The position numbers were made by a program, and so were the translations under genes. A stretch of 64,000 bases of DNA from NCBI GenBank assembly GCA_016702505.1, contig JADJDU010000008.1, positions 62,001 to 126,000 on the forward strand. The letters are read 5' to 3'. Shown here in pieces: positions 59,869 through 64,000 of this stretch (within the stretch, counting starts at the first letter, position 1; each line of letters begins with the position of its first letter). This stretch comes from Microthrixaceae bacterium (GTDB lineage Bacteria; Actinomycetota; Acidimicrobiia; Acidimicrobiales; Iamiaceae). The notes beneath the pieces were generated by a model that did not search any database, was not told the origin of the DNA, and saw only the letters and a program-made list of their open reading frames with translations.

Positions 59869-60096
59869 TTGCGGGATGCGGCGCTTGCTCTCTCCGAGTC
59901 TGAGCGTGCCGGGTTGGTGATTGACCTGCTCGACAGTCTCGATGACCGCCCGGTGGAGGGGGACCAGGACGAGCTTGCGCGCGTGTGGGCGGCCGAGACG
60001 GCTCGTCGGGCCGCTCAGGTCGACTCGGGCGATGTGGTGACGCAGTCCTGGGATGACGTGTTGGCGCAGGTTGCGGAATCCCGTCGCGGGCGTTGA
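59869..60096 (+). CDS. Antitoxin of a ParE/RelE pair (addiction-module type)
   Basis: 75 residues from TTG 59869; the frame is open a little further upstream and the true start may be earlier. LRDAALALSESERAGLVIDL-type opening then LLDSLDDRP and WAAETARRAAQVDSGDVVTQ match the short addiction-module antitoxin family. Its stop overlaps the toxin start. Confidence 0.72.
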   Translation: MRDAALALSESERAGLVIDLLDSLDDRPVEGDQDELARVWAAETARRAAQVDSGDVVTQSWDDVLAQVAESRRGR

Positions 60097-60413
60097 TTCG
60101 CAAGATTCGATTCCATCCGCTGGCGGCCGCCGAGGTGGTGGAGGCCCAACTCTGGTATGAGACTCGTGTGGCCGGTCTTGGTGACCGCCTGCTGGGAGCA
60201 GTTCAGGGTACGACCGAGGGCGCGGTGCGTTGGCCGAATGCCGGTACCCCGACCCGTAATGACGCGATGGGCAAGGTGCTTGAGCGCAAGGTTGCGACGC
60301 CGGGGTTTCCTTACGTCGTCGTCTATCGGGTTACGGATCTCGACATCGAGGTGCTCGCCGTGCACCACGAGCGTCGTCGCCCGTTGTACTGGGTTGCTCG
60401 AACCGACGAATAG
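60093..60413 (+). CDS. ParE/RelE-type toxin
   Basis: 106 residues from TTG 60093. IRFHPLAAAEVVEAQLWYET, RLLGAVQGTTEGAVRWPNAG and FPYVVVYRVTDLDIEVLAVH with HERRRPLYW are the family blocks. Such toxins hit gyrase or mRNA; which one cannot be told here. Intact. Confidence 0.88.
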   Translation: MIRKIRFHPLAAAEVVEAQLWYETRVAGLGDRLLGAVQGTTEGAVRWPNAGTPTRNDAMGKVLERKVATPGFPYVVVYRVTDLDIEVLAVHHERRRPLYWVARTDE

Positions 60414-60454
60414 GTTCTGCGAGATCATGCACCGCTGGTGACGCGCCGGGGTGT

Positions 60455-60754
60455 TCATGGCATGGGAGCGTCGAGGGCCAAGCCGACGATGAGGTCCAAG
60501 CGGCGGTCCAGCTCATCTCTGTACAGTCCGTTATCGGCCTCAAGCGAAACGTCGGGAAAGATCGTTCGCAAGGCGCCGGACAGTGCGTTGCGGGCGGCAG
60601 CGTGCGTTGGATGTTCTGCGGCCTGCTGCACGACGATTTTGGCTACGTCGTCCCAGTAGTTCTCGTCCCAGTGTGATTCGGTGAGCCAGGGCTCGAGCAC
60701 CTCGATCTGACGGATCGCTGCGGACCATCTGTGCACCAGGTGCTCATCAGCCAT
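60455..60754 (-). CDS. Hypothetical protein
   Basis: 99 residues from ATG 60754: RWSAAIRQIEVLEPWLTESH, VAKIVVQQAAEHPTHAAARN, ALSGALRTIFPDVSLE. Helical, no known motif. Good GC-rich codon use supports a real gene. Confidence 0.5.
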   Translation of the reverse strand: MADEHLVHRWSAAIRQIEVLEPWLTESHWDENYWDDVAKIVVQQAAEHPTHAAARNALSGALRTIFPDVSLEADNGLYRDELDRRLDLIVGLALDAPMP

Positions 60755-60806
60755 TCGACGACGGTACCTGGCTTGAAACGCGGGCGTCGGGGCCTACGCC
60801 CTCGAG

Positions 60807-61124
60807 TCACCACGGGAGTCGCCGGGTGGCCGGACGGCGATGTTGCTTTGCACTGCGTAGCGGCGTGGGGGACGGCATTCTTCCGTCATATGGCACACGA
60901 GTACCTTTGACCGGGCCGAGTCGGAGGACGGCAATCTCCGATTCTCCGGCGAGCAGAGCGCGTCGGCACCCACCTGGTTGAGTGCGACGCTGGGCTTCGA
61001 CCCCCGCCATCACGTCGGCATATGCGCGCGCGACGGTCGCGGCCACTCGCTCATCACCGGGGTAGACGTTGGCCCGCCCGAGAGACCCCGACGGCTTTGA
61101 GTGGGCACGCCGGCGTTCGGACAC
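60807..61124 (-). CDS. Hypothetical protein (weakly supported)
   Basis: 105 residues from ATG 61124; the first 70 (GDERVAATVARAYADVMAGV) look protein-like, the Arg/Pro-rich tail does not and may be out of frame. No family. Confidence 0.25.
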   Translation of the reverse strand: MSERRRAHSKPSGSLGRANVYPGDERVAATVARAYADVMAGVEAQRRTQPGGCRRALLAGESEIAVLRLGPVKGTRVPYDGRMPSPTPLRSAKQHRRPATRRLPW

Positions 61125-61136
61125 GCGGTGGACGGA

Positions 61137-61421
61137 CTATGGGTCGTGCGGCTGGTACCGACCTCGGAAGTGTTCACGCATCCGGCTGCGGCCCGAGCCG
61201 CCCAAGGTGACGGCGGGCTGTCGGTGGCACAACGCGTAAATCACTGAAGCGAGTAGGGGACCGACAGCCACCAAGATCACCAGCCAGGTCGATGTGGATC
61301 GGCCATCGGGTCCGTGGTTCAGGACCCCGGCGAAGAGAAACGCCGGCCAGAAGACCCAGGGACGGCCTGTGGCGACGATCATTCGTCGCCACAGGCTGTG
61401 ATCGCCTGCCTCGGTCTCCAT
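61137..61421 (-). CDS. Small membrane protein
   Basis: 94 residues from ATG 61421. Two hydrophobic helices, PWVFWPAFLFAGVLN and TWLVILVAVGPLLASVIYAL, with a short loop and a basic tail (GRSRMREHFRGRY). Looks like the short two-helix membrane proteins often seen in actinobacteria. Function unknown. Confidence 0.5.
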   Translation of the reverse strand: METEAGDHSLWRRMIVATGRPWVFWPAFLFAGVLNHGPDGRSTSTWLVILVAVGPLLASVIYALCHRQPAVTLGGSGRSRMREHFRGRYQPHDP

Positions 61422-61464
61422 CGGCTCATTCTGGCATCACTCATCGACGGCTCGTAGCGCGCTC

Positions 61465-61911
61465 GTGTTCATTGACTCACTGCGGTCCCGTGCGCCTGAT
61501 CTGTTTCGTCGCTCGTTCACGATTGCGCTCGGTCTTCGGCTCGGTGCGGAGGCGCTGTCAGATGCACTCTTCCATCTCGTGGAGCATCGGGACCGGGTCT
61601 TGGCGATGGACAACCCTGGCGGGTACCTGTTCGCCGTCGGCCGGCAGCGAGCACTCGCGGCGCACCGTCGTCCGCCTGCGCCGCTGTGCCCGTCGCCAGC
61701 GGTAGCCGGCATTCCAGACATCGAGCCTGGCCTCATAGTTGCGCTCGAAGGACTGAGCGAGCGACAACGGTTGTGTGTCGTGATCGTGCACGCATTCGGC
61801 TACCGGAACCAGGAGGTCGCCGATCTCATAGGGATCTCTGTTGACAGCGTCCAGACGCACGGTCGGAGAGCGCTCACCCGCCTCAGGAAGAATCTGGGAG
61901 TGACCAAATGA
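61465..61911 (+). CDS. Sigma-70 family (ECF-like) factor
   Basis: 148 residues from GTG 61465, short for the group; the start could lie further upstream. Region 2-like AEALSDALFHLVEHRDRVLA and NPGGYLFAVGRQRALAAHRR; region 4 SERQRLCVVIVHAFGYRNQE, VADLIGISVDSVQTHGRRAL and TRLRK. The overlapping downstream membrane gene would be its anti-sigma partner. Confidence 0.7.
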   Translation: MFIDSLRSRAPDLFRRSFTIALGLRLGAEALSDALFHLVEHRDRVLAMDNPGGYLFAVGRQRALAAHRRPPAPLCPSPAVAGIPDIEPGLIVALEGLSERQRLCVVIVHAFGYRNQEVADLIGISVDSVQTHGRRALTRLRKNLGVTK

Positions 61912-62207
61912 ACCTCGACGAGTTCGCCGGCTACATCGACCACGTCTCGACGAACGGGGCCACAGCGGCGACCGATGGGTTCGAGATCCAATGCTCGAAC
62001 CCGCCACCGAGCCGACGGCACCGTGCATTCTTGGTCGCTGCATGTCTGCTCGTGGTCGTGGGAGTGGCCGTGGGGGTCAACTCCGATCGCGATCGTACCT
62101 CCGATGTAGTCACCGCCAGTGGGGCCGCGCACGGCACTAGTTCGTCGATTGTGGACCAGGAGCGAGTGGTGGACACCGGATCGTCGGGGTGGATGAGCAG
62201 CCGGTAG
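61908..62207 (+). CDS. Anti-sigma-like membrane protein, possibly truncated
   Basis: 99 residues from ATG 61908 (ATGA overlap). Cytosolic part (NLDEFAGYIDHVSTNG), one helix (FLVAACLLVVVGVAVGV) and a short extracellular tail ending at TAG 62205. The extracellular part is short for this class and the frame reads on beyond the stop, so truncation is possible. Confidence 0.5.
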   Translation: MNLDEFAGYIDHVSTNGATAATDGFEIQCSNPPPSRRHRAFLVAACLLVVVGVAVGVNSDRDRTSDVVTASGAAHGTSSSIVDQERVVDTGSSGWMSSR

Positions 62208-62287
62208 GCGATGGCGATTCCAGCACGCCCACGAATCGGCTCATCGGGCACCGACCCGTGGTGGATCGTCGCGGGCACGTTTCGCTC

Positions 62288-62590
62288 CTATAGGAGCTTG
62301 GACTCGTTGGTCACGTCGTATTTCATGATCTCCACTCCGGTGATACCGAGTTCGTCGGCTGCGCCCATGAACTCCACGAAGTGGGGGGCGACCATGTGAG
62401 CATCGATGGCGGCCTGGTCCTCCCACTTCTCGGTGATCCTCAGCCGCCCAGGGTCACCGAGGGTGGAAGCGAACGAGTAGTCGATGTTGCCGGGTTCGGC
62501 TCGGGTTGCGGTGGTGAGTGCCGTGACCAGTTCGGTGGCCCGGTCGAGGTTCGCCGGGTCGATGGTGATATAGCCGGATACGAGGATCAT
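62288..62590 (-). CDS. Antibiotic biosynthesis monooxygenase (ABM) domain protein
   Basis: 100 residues from ATG 62590 (MILVSGYITIDPANLDRATE). ABM dimeric alpha/beta-barrel pattern: TRAEPGNIDYSFASTLGDPG, RLRITEKWEDQAAIDAHMVA, PHFVEF. Small oxygenases or quinol-handling proteins without cofactor; substrate unknown. Confidence 0.85.
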   Translation of the reverse strand: MILVSGYITIDPANLDRATELVTALTTATRAEPGNIDYSFASTLGDPGRLRITEKWEDQAAIDAHMVAPHFVEFMGAADELGITGVEIMKYDVTNESKLL

Positions 62591-62697
62591 GGTTGCGGAC
62601 CATACCGGCACTCTCGTCGAGGTGCTGGAGCCGACCTGGCTGGCCCCACCCGTTGGCCGGCAGTGACCGGGCCAGTTCGATTACCCGTCGGGGGCGA

Positions 62698-63231
62698 TCA
62701 ACGGTCCTGGGGGATTCGATCTCTGACCATGACCCGACAAGGCCCGTCCTCGGTGGGGTAGTCGGCCAGATGGCGAAATCCCGCTCTGGCCAGCGCCCGC
62801 CACGACGCTTCGTTGGCGAGGAAAGGACCGGCCGAAACCTGTGGCCAAGAAGGGTGGTTGGCGAACACGACCTCCCGCACGAAGGAAGCGATCATCGTTG
62901 AACCCTTGCCCTGGCCTCGCGTGCTGGGATCGCCGAGTAGGTAGTCGATGCCCGCTCCAAGGCGGTCGACTCCGGCGGCGAAGTGAGCTCGAGCCTCCTC
63001 TTCGTCGTCGTAGTCGGCCCAGGCGTAGCACTGGATCCATCCGAGCGGGTCTCCGTCCAAGAGCGCGATCCAGTGTTCGACCTGGTCCTCGTTGGTCGAT
63101 CCGTAATCGCGCACCACCGCGTCCCACGAGACGTCTTCACCTTCCCACCACCGGACTACGCCCGGGTCGTTCAGCCAGCGATGCAGCAGCGGCAGGTCGT
63201 CGTCGGTGAGGCGGCGGAAGGTGACCAACAT
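62698..63231 (-). CDS. GNAT acetyltransferase, AAC(6')-Ib-like
   Basis: 177 residues from ATG 63231. FRRLTDDDLPLLHRWLNDPG, VVRWWEGEDVSW, GWIQCYAWADYDDEEEARAH, GAGIDYLLGDPSTRGQGKGS (acetyl-CoA loop, Q/RGxGxG-like) and FLANEASWRALARAGFRHL match the aminoglycoside 6'-N-acetyltransferase-like branch. Close relatives often acetylate other amines, so resistance should not be assumed. Confidence 0.82.
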   Translation of the reverse strand: MLVTFRRLTDDDLPLLHRWLNDPGVVRWWEGEDVSWDAVVRDYGSTNEDQVEHWIALLDGDPLGWIQCYAWADYDDEEEARAHFAAGVDRLGAGIDYLLGDPSTRGQGKGSTMIASFVREVVFANHPSWPQVSAGPFLANEASWRALARAGFRHLADYPTEDGPCRVMVRDRIPQDR

Positions 63232-63378
63232 CGGACGTCGAGGCTATCGACGCGGAACGAGCCAGGAGTTCGGTTCCACGCTGCTGGCTAGCGTCCGTGC
63301 CGTTGGGGCCGCTGGGGCCCTTGGGGCCGCTCTTCAGGATGGTGAATGTGGGTCACCATCGACGCCGCGCTTGGTCGG

Positions 63379-64000
63379 TCAGCGGTATTCGTCGGCTCCG
63401 ATGTCGGGCGGGCCGGCGTCGAATCGGGCTCCGTCGAGGTCCGTGCCGGACAACTCGGGAGTCAGGACGAACCCGTCATCGATGGCGTTGCCAGCGGCGG
63501 CGGTCAGGTGCGCATCGCCGGCGGCGGCATCGACGAACCAGGTCGAGGGCACGTTGGTCACGTTGTTGGACAACACCCCGCCTGCGCCATCTCGGGTGGT
63601 GATCCGGCGAACCAGGTTGTTGCGGATCTCGACGGACGTGTTGGCGTAGCGCCGGTCGATCGAGGTGAACGAGGTGGCCCCCGCTCCGGTCTCGATCACG
63701 GTGTTGTGCACAACGATCGTGCCCCGAGCCTGGGTCAGTTCGATCCCGGTGTCGTACTGGTCGACCGACATGGCGATGACGTTGCCCCGGATTATCCCTC
63801 CGTAGTGGCCCACGTACAGCCCTGGATAGGGGTCATCGGGGTAGGCGCGGCCCGGTCCGGACTCGCGAAGTCCGAATCCGATTCCTCGGGAGGAGTTGAG
63901 GATCAGGTTGTTCTCGACCAAGGTCCCGCGAGCCCCATTCCAGAAGTGAATGGCATGCTCGGCGATCTCTCCGTCCTCGCAGTAGATGCCATCAAAGGTG
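63379..64000 (-). CDS. C-terminal part of a parallel beta-helix protein, runs off the window
   Basis: The frame is open from the right edge to the stop at 63379 (about 206 residues). Repeating short strands with Asn ladders: GTLVENNLILNSSRGIGFGL, GGIIRGNVIAMSVDQYDTGI, TIVVHNTVIETGAGA, VEIRNNLVRRITT, as in pectate-lyase-like right-handed beta helices. It ends in PDIGADEYR, the common terminal motif of such secreted proteins. Likely an extracellular carbohydrate-active or surface protein. Confidence 0.85.
   Translation of the reverse strand, partial: TFDGIYCEDGEIAEHAIHFWNGARGTLVENNLILNSSRGIGFGLRESGPGRAYPDDPYPGLYVGHYGGIIRGNVIAMSVDQYDTGIELTQARGTIVVHNTVIETGAGATSFTSIDRRYANTSVEIRNNLVRRITTRDGAGGVLSNNVTNVPSTWFVDAAAGDAHLTAAAGNAIDDGFVLTPELSGTDLDGARFDAGPPDIGADEYR

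Overview
The window is GC-rich DNA from a bacterium, most likely an actinomycete-type Gram-positive (Actinomycetota). The reasons are the run uvrC - rapZ - gap - pgk - tpiA - suf genes - secG, the many GTG and TTG starts, GTGA/ATGA start-stop overlaps, and an LAxTG-type wall-anchoring signal. An Acidimicrobiia-like lineage is my guess only; the sequence does not prove it.

Layout. (1) 1-11 kb: polytopic membrane proteins of glycosyltransferase-C type (GT39/GT87-like) around uvrA, then a DUF952 gene. (2) 11-26 kb: conserved core with nadA, uvrC, a methyltransferase, a DUF2085 membrane protein, rapZ, gap, pgk (broken), tpiA, sufB-sufC-sufD-sufT, secG, and a small ArsR-controlled operon with a perfect palindromic operator. 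(3) 26.37 kb: tRNA-Leu(GAG), whose 3' end is the insertion point of a tandem series of integrated islands. Copies of the tRNA 3' end recur at 33.66, 48.63 and 58.63 kb. Island 1 (26455-33674) has a toxin-antitoxin locus hit by an ISL3 element, itself hit by an IS110 element, plus lower-GC secreted-protein genes. Island 2 (33675-48650) is a mobilizable element with a tyrosine integrase, MobF relaxase, McrBC restriction genes, a DnaQ-BRCT fusion and many small genes. Island 3 (48651-58643) carries a vitamin B12 capture and uptake cluster. After it come remnants of a serine recombinase and two toxin-antitoxin pairs. (4) 60-64 kb: small hypotheticals, a sigma/anti-sigma-like pair, an ABM monooxygenase, a GNAT acetyltransferase and a partial beta-helix protein.

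The most interesting system is island 3. Two extracellular proteins carry a DUF4430 domain (the beta domain of human transcobalamin and intrinsic factor); one of them also has an alpha/alpha-barrel prenyltransferase-type repeat domain and an LARTG wall anchor. They lie in one overlapping gene string with an ECF transporter (T, double A, S) and an alpha/alpha-repeat lipoprotein. Directly downstream is a clear cobalamin riboswitch in front of a regulator that joins a DNA-binding domain to a CarH-like B12-binding domain. I infer a surface relay: wall- and membrane-held transcobalamin-like proteins capture B12 or a related corrinoid and pass it to the ECF importer.

Quality warning: the window has an unusual number of single-base frameshifts (often at G/C runs) and in-frame stop codons (uvrA TAG, relaxase TAG, transcobalamin-like TAA, mcrB two TGA). 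Some hit genes that should be essential (pgk, uvrA), so consensus errors are a serious possibility. Broken genes are typed as pseudogene here but may be intact in the organism.
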